Shown in pieces: positions 24,738-33,535 of a stretch of 42,707 nucleotides of DNA. A program made the position numbers and the translations under genes. Every line of letters begins with the position of its first letter. The first letter of the stretch is position 1. The DNA comes from Desulfovibrio sp. MES5 (lineage in GTDB: Bacteria; Desulfobacterota; Desulfovibrionia; Desulfovibrionales; Desulfovibrionaceae), in the NCBI RefSeq assembly GCF_002237645.1, contig NZ_MJUZ01000021.1, positions 1 to 42,707 of the forward strand, given 5' to 3'. Under the pieces are notes generated by a model. It made no database searches. It worked only from the letters and a program-made list of their open reading frames with translations, and had not been told where the DNA came from.

Positions 24738-24766
24738 TTGAGGCATGGTGACTCATTTGCTATAAA
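24738..24766 (+). promoter_or_regulatory. Promoter of dnaE
   Basis: TTGAGG (24738-24743), 17-base spacer, TATAAA (24761-24766). The start would be near 24773, about 76 bases before the dnaE ATG at 24849. Confidence 0.55.
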
Positions 24767-24848
24767 GACCGTTCACACTCGCTGCGCGCTTGCGGCTCCC
24801 CGCACCACACGCTTCAATCCACTCTTTTATAGCATTTCCGGAGCTTTC

Positions 24849-27800
24849 ATGGCCGATTTCGTTCATTTGCATTGCCATACCGAGTACAGCCTTCTGGACG
24901 GCGCCATACGCATCAAGGATCTTTGCGCCCGCGCCAAGGATTTCGGCATGCCCGCCTGCGCCATTACAGACCATGGCAATCTTTTTGGAGCAGCCTACTT
25001 TTATCAGGGCTGCAAAGACTTCGGCATCAAGCCCATATTCGGCTGCGAAGTTTACGTCTGCCATGACCATACGGACAAAAAAACGGAATCTCCGCTGGCG
25101 CGCAAGCGTAACCATCTAATTTTGCTGGCGCAAAATAAAACGGGCTACCACAACCTCGTCAAACTGGTGAGCCACGGTTTTCTTGAGGGTTTTTACTACA
25201 AACCCCGCGTGGACAAGGCCCTGCTGCGTAAATATTCCGAAGGGCTTACCTGCCTTTCAGCCTGCATAGCTGGCGAAATTCCCCGTGCCATTTTGGCCGA
25301 CAATATGGATCTCGCCAAAAAACTCACTCTTGAGTACGCCAGCATCTACCCAGGCCGGTTTTACCTTGAGCTGCAATCCAACGGACTGAAAGAACAGGAA
25401 AAAGCCAATATTGCCCTTATGGATCTGGCCGAAACCTGCAAGCTGCCCCTGGTGGCCACCAACGATTGCCATTACCTTGGCGCGGACGACGCCGAAGCCC
25501 ATGAAGTTTTGCTCTGCATACAGACGCAGACCACCATGGATGACCCCAAACGCATGAAGTTCGGCACCCATGAGCTGTACTACAAGTCCATTGAAGAAAT
25601 GGAAAAATCATTCAGCCATGTGCCCGAAGCGCTGTCCAACACCATGCGCATCGCCGAGGAATGCAACGTGGCTCTGGACTTCGGCAACCATTATTTCCCG
25701 GTGTATCAGTTGCCCGAAGGGGCCAGCATGGAATCGGAGTTCCGCCGTCTGGCTGAAGAGGGTCTTGAAAAAAGACTGGAAAAACATCCAGATCAGGCTT
25801 CCATCAACGCCGACCTGTACCGTGAGCGCCTGCAGTATGAACTGCGCGTCATTCTGGAAATGGGCTTTCCAAGTTACTTTCTCATCGTACAGGAATTCAT
25901 CAACTGGGCAAAAAATAACAGCATTCCTGTAGGGCCGGGGCGCGGATCAGCCGCCGGATCACTGGTGGCATGGGCCTTGCGCATCACCAACCTTGACCCC
26001 ATCCCCTACAACCTGCTGTTTGAACGCTTTTTGAACAGCGAGCGCGTATCCTTGCCCGATATCGACGTTGACTTCTGCGAACGACGCCGGGGCGACGTCA
26101 TCAGGCATATGGTTGAAACCTATGGTGAAGGATCGGTGGCCCAAATCACCACCTTCGGCACCATGAAGGCCAAGGGCGTGGTGCGTGACGTGGGCCGCGC
26201 GCTGGGCATGAGCTTTGCCGAAACTGACCGCATTGCCAAACTGGTGCCTGCCGACCTCAAGATGACCATCAAAAAGGCGCTTGAAGCTGAACCGGAACTT
26301 GAAAAGCTGTACCTTGAAGACCCGCAGGTCAAGCATCTGCTGGATACGGCCCGTCGGCTTGAAGGCCTCGCGCGCCATGCGTCCACCCATGCTGCAGGGC
26401 TTGTGGTGTCCGACAGGCCTATGGAGGAATACCTGCCCCTCTATCTTGGCAAACGTGGCGAACTTGTGACCCAGTTCGACGGCCCTATGACCGAAAAAGC
26501 CGGGCTGGTGAAGTTCGACTTTCTGGGCCTCAAGACCATGACCCTGATTCAGGATACCCTGGACAACATCAGCCTTCAGGGGCAATCCCCGCCGGATCTG
26601 GACAATCTGCCGCTCACCGATACCGAAACCTACGACCTGTACGCCAGGGGCGAGACTGATGGCGTCTTTCAGGTGGAAAGCTCGGGCATGCGCCAGTATC
26701 TGCGCATGCTGCGGCCTACGTGCTTTGAAGACATCATCGCCATGCTGGCGCTTTACCGCCCCGGCCCTCTCGGCTCCGGCATGGTCGACGAATTCATCAA
26801 GCGAAAACATGGCCAGGTGCCCGTCATTTACCCCCATGACTCGCTTACCGACTGCCTGCGCGACACCTACGGCGTTATTGTGTACCAGGAACAGGTCATG
26901 CAGATCGCCCAGATTATCGCGAGCTACACGCTGGGCGGCGCCGACCTGCTGCGCCGCGCCATGGGCAAGAAAAAGGCCGAAGCCATGGCCAAGGAGCGCG
27001 TCACCTTTGTGGCCGGCGCCACAAAAAACGGCATCAGCGAAGAAAAGGCTAACGAAATATTCGACTTGATGGAAAAATTTGCTGAATATGGCTTCAACAA
27101 GTCGCACTCTGCCGCCTATGCACTTATTTCCTACTACACCGCATACCTCAAGGTTCACTTTAAAGTCGAATTTATGGCTGCCCTGCTTACCTCGGAAATG
27201 GGCAATCAGGACAAGCTGCTCAAATACGTCTCATGCTGCAAAGACATGGGCATTGATGTTGTGCAGCCCTCAGTGAATCGCAGCCAGCGTGAGTTTACGG
27301 CCTATGAAGGCAAGGTCGTTTTCGGGCTTGGCGGCATCAAGAATGTGGGCGATGAAGCCATCCGCGAACTGGTGGAATCCCGCAGTGCGGAGGGAGAATT
27401 CGCCTCGCTCTTTGACCTGTGCTGCCGCGTGAATTTACGCAAGGTCACCAAGCGCGTTCTGGAATCTCTTATCAAAGGGGGCGCTTGCGACTGCTTTGGC
27501 GTGCCCCGCGCCGCCATGCTGGCTTCACTTGAAGCGGTGGTCACCCGCGCGCAGAAAAAGGCCAAGGACAAAAACTCCAACCAGGTCTCCTTGCTGGCCA
27601 TGGCCCCGGCGGTGGAAAGCGCGCCTCAACCCGGCATCGGGCTCGACTGCCCTGAGGCCGACCTGCCCGAAATGCCTGACGAAGACAAGCTGCGAGCCGA
27701 AAAAGAGGCTCTGGGCTTTTTTCTTACAAGCCACCCGCTGCAACCCTATTTGCGTGAAATCCGCCGCCTTGGTCTTACAACCCTCGAAGATGCCCGCGAC

Positions 27801-28331
27801 ATGTTTCCCGGCGCCGAAGTGCGCTGCGCAGTGCTTGTCACCAGCGTTCGCGAGGTTATAACCAAGAGCAAGGGTGAACGCATGGCTTTTGCGGCCATTG
27901 AAGACCTCACAGGCCATGGCGAGGTGACCTTTTTCCCCCGCAGCTATGCTGAAGTTCGCCAGTTGCTGCATTCGGAGCAGCCGCTGTGCCTTACCGCACG
28001 GCTGGACAAGGAGCCGGAAGACAACCGCGACCTGGACGAAGACAATGAGGACGCCCCCCGCGAACTCAAACTTCTGGGTCAAAGTCTGCTGCTGATGGCC
28101 GAATGCTGCGGGCTTAACGATACCCCGGTATGCGTGCAGATTCCCTCGCATCGCATGGGCAGGGAGGACTTGCTGGCATTGCGCAACATCCTTGAAAGCC
28201 ATCCTGGCACCGTGGAAACCCACGCCCAGGTCTGCCTTGAAGGGCACGTCTGTCACCTGCACCTGGACAACAATCTCAAGGTCAGCCCTGGCCCTGAACT
28301 GGACAAAGCTTTGGCCGCATGGGCTTCATAA
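24849..28331 (+). CDS. dnaE: DNA polymerase III alpha subunit DnaE
   Basis: This is the replicative polymerase. The 1160-aa protein (same length as E. coli DnaE) starts at ATG 24849 with GGAG upstream; the open frame reaches back to 24504 but that part is antisense to the HD gene. Domains in order: PHP (HLHCHTEYSLLDG near residue 10), palm with catalytic Asp residues in LPDIDVDF (404-408), SSAAGS-like GPGRGSAAGSLVAW, the second Asp region (RYRPGPL-like LYRPGPLGSGMVDEF), fingers, a C-terminal helix-hairpin-helix and OB fold (VTSVREVITKSKGERMAFAAIEDLTG). No frameshift is seen. The metallophosphoesterase gene begins 13 bases downstream. Confidence 0.97.
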   Translation: MADFVHLHCHTEYSLLDGAIRIKDLCARAKDFGMPACAITDHGNLFGAAYFYQGCKDFGIKPIFGCEVYVCHDHTDKKTESPLARKRNHLILLAQNKTGYHNLVKLVSHGFLEGFYYKPRVDKALLRKYSEGLTCLSACIAGEIPRAILADNMDLAKKLTLEYASIYPGRFYLELQSNGLKEQEKANIALMDLAETCKLPLVATNDCHYLGADDAEAHEVLLCIQTQTTMDDPKRMKFGTHELYYKSIEEMEKSFSHVPEALSNTMRIAEECNVALDFGNHYFPVYQLPEGASMESEFRRLAEEGLEKRLEKHPDQASINADLYRERLQYELRVILEMGFPSYFLIVQEFINWAKNNSIPVGPGRGSAAGSLVAWALRITNLDPIPYNLLFERFLNSERVSLPDIDVDFCERRRGDVIRHMVETYGEGSVAQITTFGTMKAKGVVRDVGRALGMSFAETDRIAKLVPADLKMTIKKALEAEPELEKLYLEDPQVKHLLDTARRLEGLARHASTHAAGLVVSDRPMEEYLPLYLGKRGELVTQFDGPMTEKAGLVKFDFLGLKTMTLIQDTLDNISLQGQSPPDLDNLPLTDTETYDLYARGETDGVFQVESSGMRQYLRMLRPTCFEDIIAMLALYRPGPLGSGMVDEFIKRKHGQVPVIYPHDSLTDCLRDTYGVIVYQEQVMQIAQIIASYTLGGADLLRRAMGKKKAEAMAKERVTFVAGATKNGISEEKANEIFDLMEKFAEYGFNKSHSAAYALISYYTAYLKVHFKVEFMAALLTSEMGNQDKLLKYVSCCKDMGIDVVQPSVNRSQREFTAYEGKVVFGLGGIKNVGDEAIRELVESRSAEGEFASLFDLCCRVNLRKVTKRVLESLIKGGACDCFGVPRAAMLASLEAVVTRAQKKAKDKNSNQVSLLAMAPAVESAPQPGIGLDCPEADLPEMPDEDKLRAEKEALGFFLTSHPLQPYLREIRRLGLTTLEDARDMFPGAEVRCAVLVTSVREVITKSKGERMAFAAIEDLTGHGEVTFFPRSYAEVRQLLHSEQPLCLTARLDKEPEDNRDLDEDNEDAPRELKLLGQSLLLMAECCGLNDTPVCVQIPSHRMGREDLLALRNILESHPGTVETHAQVCLEGHVCHLHLDNNLKVSPGPELDKALAAWAS

Positions 28332-28344
28332 GGCGCATCCATTT

Positions 28345-29496
28345 ATGGTAAAATTTTTTGTTGTGACAGGGCTTGGCCTTGTCCTCGCCAATGGATGGAT
28401 CGCCTGGTGGCTATGGCGCGCCCTTGACCACACGGGCTGGCTGCGACCAGCGCTCTGCCTCACGGTAGCTGTGCTTGGCGCGTCGTTTCCCCTGCTGTAC
28501 AAGCTTGGCGGCGATTCTGCCATTGAGGTCTGGCTGCTGCGGGCTGGCGCGTTCTGGCTGAGCATGCTCTTCTATGTTTTTTGCCTGGTGCTGCTTATGG
28601 ACATCTGGGGGCTGACAAGCCGCCTGTGGGCGGATCCCCCCACTGCTCCCCGGTGGGGAGCCACCCTGATGGTTATCGGCCTGCCTCTCGTCATCGGCTG
28701 CGCCAGCTGGTTCAATGCTGCCTACCCTATAGTGCGGCAGTATGATCTGACTATACGTACCAGCAACACCGTATCCCGGCAGTACACGCATTCGCCCCTT
28801 GTTCTCGGCGTGCTCGCAGACTTGCATCTCGGGCGGATCATCACGGCTCCGCGCCTTGTGCGCGCCATGGACCTGCTGGCCCCTTACAAGCCTGACGCCA
28901 TCCTTTACGTTGGCGATATCCTTGATGACCACGTTCTGGTTGATGTGGAAGCTATGGCTGCGGCTCTGGCCCGCATACAGCCCAGGCTGGGCCATTGGGC
29001 CGTGCCGGGCAACCATGAGTACATCGCTGGCCCCATTGACGACAGCCTTGATATGCTGCGCCGCAGCGGCATGCGGGTGTTGCGCGACCAGTGGCATGTT
29101 CTGGACAATGCCTTGATACTGGCGGGCAGAGATGATTTGAGCGGTCGCATGTTTTCCGGGAGATCCCGCAAAAGCCTCAACGAAATCCTTGCGGATCTGC
29201 CGCCGGAGCATCACGATCTGCCGCTCGTTGTTATGGACCACCAGCCGTCTGTGCTGGACGAAGCGCGCACAGCCGGTGCGGTGCTGGAACTTTCCGGGCA
29301 CACGCACTATGGGCAGCTATGGCCCTTTCACTGGGTGGTGGAGAACATGTATGAAAATCCGCTGGGCCTGCTGATCAAAAATGGTCTGTCTTCTGTGGTG
29401 TCAGCAGGAACCGGCACATGGGGGCCGCCCATGCGCAACACATCGCGCGCCGAAGTTCTTGTTGTCAAAGTGCATTTTACGCAAACGGACAACTAG
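28345..29496 (+). CDS. Membrane-anchored metallophosphoesterase (YkuE/YaeI-like)
   Basis: The 383-aa protein starts at ATG 28345. About 140 residues at the N-terminus form four or so hydrophobic helices (FFVVTGLGLVLANGWIAWWLW, LCLTVAVLGASFPLLY, LSMLFYVFCLVLLMDIW, LMVIGLPLVIGC). The C-terminal calcineurin-like domain has VLADLHLG, YVGDILDD, VPGNHEY and LSGHTHYGQLWP. Such proteins act on phosphate esters or UDP-diacylglucosamine-type lipids at the membrane; the substrate is not known here. It follows dnaE by 13 bases, so they may be co-transcribed. Its TAG stop begins a dispersed intergenic repeat (29494). Confidence 0.87.
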   Translation: MVKFFVVTGLGLVLANGWIAWWLWRALDHTGWLRPALCLTVAVLGASFPLLYKLGGDSAIEVWLLRAGAFWLSMLFYVFCLVLLMDIWGLTSRLWADPPTAPRWGATLMVIGLPLVIGCASWFNAAYPIVRQYDLTIRTSNTVSRQYTHSPLVLGVLADLHLGRIITAPRLVRAMDLLAPYKPDAILYVGDILDDHVLVDVEAMAAALARIQPRLGHWAVPGNHEYIAGPIDDSLDMLRRSGMRVLRDQWHVLDNALILAGRDDLSGRMFSGRSRKSLNEILADLPPEHHDLPLVVMDHQPSVLDEARTAGAVLELSGHTHYGQLWPFHWVVENMYENPLGLLIKNGLSSVVSAGTGTWGPPMRNTSRAEVLVVKVHFTQTDN

Positions 29497-29651
29497 TGCA
29501 GATTAGCTTTGAGAGTATATATTCTCAAAGCTTAAGGCACGCTCACTACGGCGTTTAACCGCGCGGATAAACTGCGCTTACGCCTCCGTAGCTAACGTCT
29601 GCTCCCGCTACCGTCAGAGTAGTTAACGCTTGAGATGCTCGCTTACGACAG
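29494..29651 (+). repeat. Structured intergenic repeat after the phosphoesterase gene
   Basis: It starts TAGTGCAGATTAGCTTTGAGA, whose TAG is the stop codon. AGCTTTGAGA (29503-29512) and TCTCAAAGCT form a perfect 10-bp hairpin. CTGCGCTTACGCC (29572-29584) is the complement of a segment of the 31.1-kb element, and GACAGG-caaaaa-CCTGTC forms another small hairpin near 29646. No gene is seen in 29497-29778. Confidence 0.5.
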
Positions 29652-29713
29652 GCAAAAACCTGTCTACTCGCATTTCGAGCAGTTGACTCATTTCATTCAT
29701 AAGCTGCTCCAGC

Positions 29714-29739
29714 AAAAAGGCGGCCCACAGGGCCGCCTT
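29714..29739 (-). terminator. Terminator of the glycosyltransferase gene
   Basis: AAGGCGGCCC (29717-29726) pairs perfectly with GGGCCGCCTT (29730-29739) across a three-base loop. On the minus strand a run of T residues (TTTTT, including the end of the stem) follows. It lies 40 bases beyond the 29779 stop; a weak T-rich tail is also present on the plus strand. Confidence 0.8.
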
Positions 29740-29778
29740 AACGTTTTACTTTACTCTGCTGCACTCTGTTTCTTCAAC

Positions 29779-30861
29779 TTATTCTTCAACTTTTGGAGTG
29801 CCGGTTGTAGGCAAGGAACCATGCCGGATAAAATAATCTATCAGGCCGAACACGGTTTCGTTGCCGCAAAAGCTGCCTTTGGCGATGGCCGCCTTGTAGT
29901 CGGGAAGTTTAGCCTCAAAGCGGCGCAGCAGCTCCGGCTCCAGCGTGAGCATGTCGGCCTGCATGCCATAGCCAAGCCGCTCAATATACAATGCGTTGAA
30001 GCGCTGCTCCACCATGGCTTTAAGGGGCAGGGTGAGGATTGGTTTTCCAAGATACAGGGCCTCGCCCATAAGGGTATGGCCGCCCCCCTGGATGACGTAT
30101 GAACACCCCTCCAGCAGACGCAAAAAGCCCTCTTCGCTCTTGCGCATGAAGATGACATTATCCTCCTGCCCTTCTTCACGGTCATACCCGAAAACATAGC
30201 AGGTTTTGCGGGTGGCCGAGCGCAGAAAATCCACCAGCTTGCGGTGCGTGGAGTTGCTCTGGTACACCAGCACGTGCCCGTCATCACGCGGGTTCAGCGC
30301 CAAAACGCTGTCCCGCAGAATGGGCGGCGCTATTCTGGCTTTGTACTGCGGCAATACCGGCGGGGCATAGAAAGAAATAATAAGGTTTTCTGCCGTGGGA
30401 CGAAAAAGATACCGTGGCGTCAGCCCTTGCACAAAGCTGTCCCACCACATATCCGGTGGAAGGTCGTGACGGCAGCACGTGATGACGTGTTGGTGATCCA
30501 GGGTCAGGCACGGCAGGCCCGCCTTTTCAGCGGCGCGAGGCACAAAGTACTCAAGATCGGTCATGCAGACATCAGGCTTGAACTCGTCAATCAGGCGCAA
30601 GACCTGATCAATGTACCGCTGCCGATGCCACAATATGGGCAGGGCATTTTTGATGGTGGCCGCAATGTCCACCTTGTAATTTTTGAACACAGTGCCCAGA
30701 TTGGGCAGGCGGCGTACAGGAAACTCCGGCTCAAGGATTTTTGGCGCATCGTCATTGGCGATAAAAAGGAATTCGTGGCGGGACAAACGGCGGGCGATGG
30801 TCAGCCCACGCATGGCATGCCCATGCCCGGTGCCGTGTATGCCATAAAGAATGCGCGCCAT
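29779..30861 (-). CDS. GT-B-fold glycosyltransferase (MurG/MJ1255-like)
   Basis: The 360-aa product starts at ATG 30861, seven bases after AAGGA; the open frame extends to 30945 without a site. The N-terminus ARILYGIHGTGHGHAMRG is the nucleotide-sugar glycosyltransferase signature of the UDP-GlcNAc transferase/MJ1255 type. The C-terminal donor-binding half has YVIQGGGHTLMGEALYLGKPILTLPL, as in GT28/GT1 enzymes. It probably adds a sugar to a lipid or natural-product acceptor in the cytoplasm or at the membrane face. No other cell-wall or lipopolysaccharide genes lie beside it. Acceptor unknown. Confidence 0.82.
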   Translation of the reverse strand: MARILYGIHGTGHGHAMRGLTIARRLSRHEFLFIANDDAPKILEPEFPVRRLPNLGTVFKNYKVDIAATIKNALPILWHRQRYIDQVLRLIDEFKPDVCMTDLEYFVPRAAEKAGLPCLTLDHQHVITCCRHDLPPDMWWDSFVQGLTPRYLFRPTAENLIISFYAPPVLPQYKARIAPPILRDSVLALNPRDDGHVLVYQSNSTHRKLVDFLRSATRKTCYVFGYDREEGQEDNVIFMRKSEEGFLRLLEGCSYVIQGGGHTLMGEALYLGKPILTLPLKAMVEQRFNALYIERLGYGMQADMLTLEPELLRRFEAKLPDYKAAIAKGSFCGNETVFGLIDYFIRHGSLPTTGTPKVEE

Positions 30862-31473
30862 AATTTTCCTTTTTCTGTTAGTGGTCTGCGCCTGTTCCAA
30901 AGTACGCCTGCATGGCTGCCGTGGCATGGAAGCCGGATGCCCCAAAGCTCAGGAAGCCGTAACATTGCGTAAAAGCGGTATTCATTTGCCGTGCAATGGC
31001 GCAGGATAACAAGCAGCCAGCTCAGCCGTCAATGCCACAGTTATGACGCTTACCTGCAACATCTTGACGGTACAGGCTTTTATTATCTAGCATTCAGAAG
31101 CAACTTTACTTTTGAAGCAGATCGGATTGCCGGGTGAGCAGGCGCTTGATGCAAAGGCGTAAGCGCAGCGTCTGCTGGCGGCCACGCGCCGTAGCCGGGC
31201 ATTATGAACTTTGAAAAAGTATGCTCTCAAAGATTCGCTGCTCTGGGACATGCGCAAAGGATATACTGAAATTTTATCTGGCACGCCGTTGTGTGTTTCT
31301 TGACTGCTTCATGCGGCTGTGCCCGACAGTTCCACGCTTAAAGCCCGTTTGCTACCGCGCCAGCGCCGGGCGCTGGCGAATCCGGCTGTGTTCGCACGCG
31401 CTGCTCAAGTAGCACAACATGTTGAGATATACATCCTCAATGCATAAACGCTTCAAGACTTGATGAGGTATCA
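30862..31473. other. Gene-free stretch between glycosyltransferase and TPR gene
   Basis: No convincing gene is seen in about 600 bases. It contains a divergent copy of the structured intergenic repeat (about 31086-31250), sharing AAAGGCGTAAGCGCAG (31153-31168) with the inverted strand at 29572 and, more loosely, at 5737. It also has an AACTTTGAAAAAGT motif near 31208 that resembles 3197-3209. The plus-strand promoter of the 31474 gene should lie near its right end. Confidence 0.5.
31086..31250 (+). repeat. Divergent copy of the structured intergenic repeat
   Basis: Shared landmarks in order are TTTACTTTTGAA, AAAGGCGTAAGCGCAG, CGCCGTAG and AACTTTGAAAAAGT. The same landmarks appear reversed at about 5716-5812 and in part at 29494-29651. 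Similarity is clear only over short blocks. Confidence 0.4.
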
Positions 31474-32064
31474 ATGAACGTTCGCAAAATCCGTGAAGAC
31501 CTTGGCCGCGCTAAAGCCAGTTGCGCTCGCCGCGACCCTATGCGTGCCCTCTACCTGACCATAACAGCCCTCAAGGATTTGGGCGGCCAGCCTGCCCCCA
31601 CGGATCTGCGCGGCGACATTCGCACGACTGTCAGCGAACTGGCCGCAGACCCAGTGCTGAAAGATATCCTGCCTGCAACACTTGCCTATCAGCCTGGCAG
31701 CGAAAAAGAACTTCTACAATTGTTTTCTGATAGTTATAAAAACATGCAAAGCAGTGCTGAAGAAGAAGATTACGAAACCACACTGCAACGCAAGCTCAAC
31801 ATTGACCGCAACCTCAGGGAAGGCAAAAAACTTCTATCAGAGGGGCGAGCCTCTGAAGCTGACGCCTGTTTCGCTGAGGTTATGAAATATTACAAAGACG
31901 AGCAGGCTGTCTTTGCTATGATGGCCACTGCCATGCTCACCGCTGGAGAATATGTGCGCGCTCTTGGGCATGTGCGCAACGGTCTCAAAGAAACTCCCGA
32001 CAATCCGGAGTTGCTGCGATTGGCCAATGAGTGCATACGGCTGCGCACACTGAACGGAACCTAG
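31474..32064 (+). CDS. Hypothetical TPR-like helical protein
   Basis: The 196-aa protein starts at ATG 31474 with GAGG six bases upstream. It is all-helical. The C-terminal half has TPR-like pairs (GKKLLSEGRASEADACFAEVMKYY and AMLTAGEYVRALGHVRNGLKETPDNPELL). The N-terminal half (MNVRKIREDLGRAKASCARRDPMRALYLTITALKDL) looks like another helical repeat. No catalytic motif, signal peptide or membrane segment. Probably a protein-interaction module. It precedes the YhaO/YhaN-like pair by 163 bases with a possible separate promoter between. Confidence 0.72.
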   Translation: MNVRKIREDLGRAKASCARRDPMRALYLTITALKDLGGQPAPTDLRGDIRTTVSELAADPVLKDILPATLAYQPGSEKELLQLFSDSYKNMQSSAEEEDYETTLQRKLNIDRNLREGKKLLSEGRASEADACFAEVMKYYKDEQAVFAMMATAMLTAGEYVRALGHVRNGLKETPDNPELLRLANECIRLRTLNGT

Positions 32065-32159
32065 ATCATTCCTTTTTACTTTTGCTCTTTTCAAAAAATA
32101 TTTGCTGAAAGGAAATTACAACGTTAGCAGAACTACGCTCTGCATAACTTGCTGTGCGC

Positions 32160-32188
32160 TTGTCTTGCATCCAGAAAAAGTCTAAAGT
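32160..32188 (+). promoter_or_regulatory. Possible promoter of the nuclease/ATPase pair
   Basis: TTGTCT (32160-32165), a 17-base spacer and TAAAGT (32183-32188) lie 40 bases before the nuclease ATG. It is a moderate match only. Confidence 0.3.
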
Positions 32189-32227
32189 TTGGCGCCTGTT
32201 CATTACCAATTCTACGTGAGGCCACGC

Positions 32228-33535
32228 ATGGACGTTGTACGTTATATCCACGCAGCCGATCTGCATCTGGATACCCCTTTTCGCGGGCTTTCGCGCGAAA
32301 CCGCTCAGGGTGGCCATTTGGCCAGACTGCTGCACGAAGCCACCTTCAAAGCGCTGGATCGGCTTTTTCGCCTGTGCGAAACAGAAAAACCCGATTTTCT
32401 CGTGCTGGCTGGCGATGTGTATAATGAAGAAGATCGCAGCGTCAAAGCCCAGCTGCGCCTACGTGATGGCTGTTTGCGCCTGCGAGATGCTGGGGTGCGC
32501 GTTTTTATCGCCCACGGCAATCATGACCCGCTCAATTCTCTGCTCTCTTCCATCCGCTGGCCTGACAATGTGACTATCTTCGGCCCTGATGTTGAACGCC
32601 ATATCATTGAAAAAGATGGAAAACACCTGGCCGTGATACATGGCATCAGCCATGCCAAAGTACGTGAAGGGCGCAACCTGGCCCGCTTGTTCCGTCGTGA
32701 TGCCGAGCAAAACTGTTTTCAGCTCGGCGTGCTGCATTGCACTGTTGAGGGTGAAAGCAAGGCTGACCGTTATGCCCCCTGCTCCCTGGACGACCTCAAA
32801 AGCGCGGAACTGGACGCATGGGCGCTTGGGCACGTGCACGAACGCCGTATCCTGTGCGATGAGCCCTTTATTGCCTACAGCGGCAACAGTCAGGGATTGC
32901 ACATCAATGAGACCGGCCCCCGTGGCTGCCTCCTGGTCACGGCCCGTGCTGAAAACTTCGACGCGGAGCAGTCCACCGCCCCTTGCGCATGGCGCTGCAG
33001 CGCGGAATTCATGCGCCTTGGGCCAGTGCAGTGGACCACCCTGGATCTGGACCTGAACGGCATTGACCAGATTGATCAGGTGGAAAACCACCTGGCGCAA
33101 TGCCTTGATCAGGCCGCCAGCGATACCGATCCCGGGTGCGAGGCCCTGCTTGCGCGCGTAAGTCTGCATGGCCGCACTGCCCTCGACGCCGTCCTGCGCG
33201 ACGCCAGCAATCAGGAAGACCTGCTGGAACGCCTTGGGCACCTTGCCACAGGCACGCCAGGAGTATGGGTCAAGGATTTGCGCATGGACACAAGCCCTGC
33301 CACAGATCCCGCCCAGTACCTGCAACGCGAGGATCTACTTGGCGAAACGCTCCGCATGGCCCAGCGCATGGGTGAAAGTCATGAAATTTTTCAAGAGGTG
33401 GCGGGCCCGGCTCTGGCTCCTCTGTTCACCCATGGGCAGCTGCGTAAGATTCTGGCCCAGCCTGACGATGCCCAGATGCAGGCGCTCCTTGAGGAGGCCC
33501 AACGCCTTTGCACTGACCTTCTGGAGGTTCGCTGA
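32228..33535 (+). CDS. SbcD/Mre11-like DNA repair nuclease (YhaO-like)
   Basis: The 435-aa protein starts at ATG 32228 after GAGG; the open frame extends to 32189 without a site. The calcineurin-like nuclease motifs are HAADLHLDTPF, LVLAGDVYN, AHGNHDP and LGHVHER, in Mre11/SbcD order. The length and the LHLDTPF signature fit the YhaO branch rather than classic SbcD. Residues about 280-435 form the capping and ATPase-contact region. It overlaps the next gene by one base (TGATG), so nuclease and ATPase are made in fixed ratio. Expected role: processing of DNA ends with the ATPase partner. Confidence 0.88.
   Translation: MDVVRYIHAADLHLDTPFRGLSRETAQGGHLARLLHEATFKALDRLFRLCETEKPDFLVLAGDVYNEEDRSVKAQLRLRDGCLRLRDAGVRVFIAHGNHDPLNSLLSSIRWPDNVTIFGPDVERHIIEKDGKHLAVIHGISHAKVREGRNLARLFRRDAEQNCFQLGVLHCTVEGESKADRYAPCSLDDLKSAELDAWALGHVHERRILCDEPFIAYSGNSQGLHINETGPRGCLLVTARAENFDAEQSTAPCAWRCSAEFMRLGPVQWTTLDLDLNGIDQIDQVENHLAQCLDQAASDTDPGCEALLARVSLHGRTALDAVLRDASNQEDLLERLGHLATGTPGVWVKDLRMDTSPATDPAQYLQREDLLGETLRMAQRMGESHEIFQEVAGPALAPLFTHGQLRKILAQPDDAQMQALLEEAQRLCTDLLEVR

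Noticed and set aside
25959..27158. 399-codon minus-strand frame inside dnaE
   Set aside because: Shadow of dnaE codon bias; low-complexity His/Val/Gly composition and no ribosome-binding site.
30244..30972. 242-codon plus-strand frame opposite the glycosyltransferase gene
   Set aside because: Antisense to a gene with a clear GT-B signature; composition is atypical.
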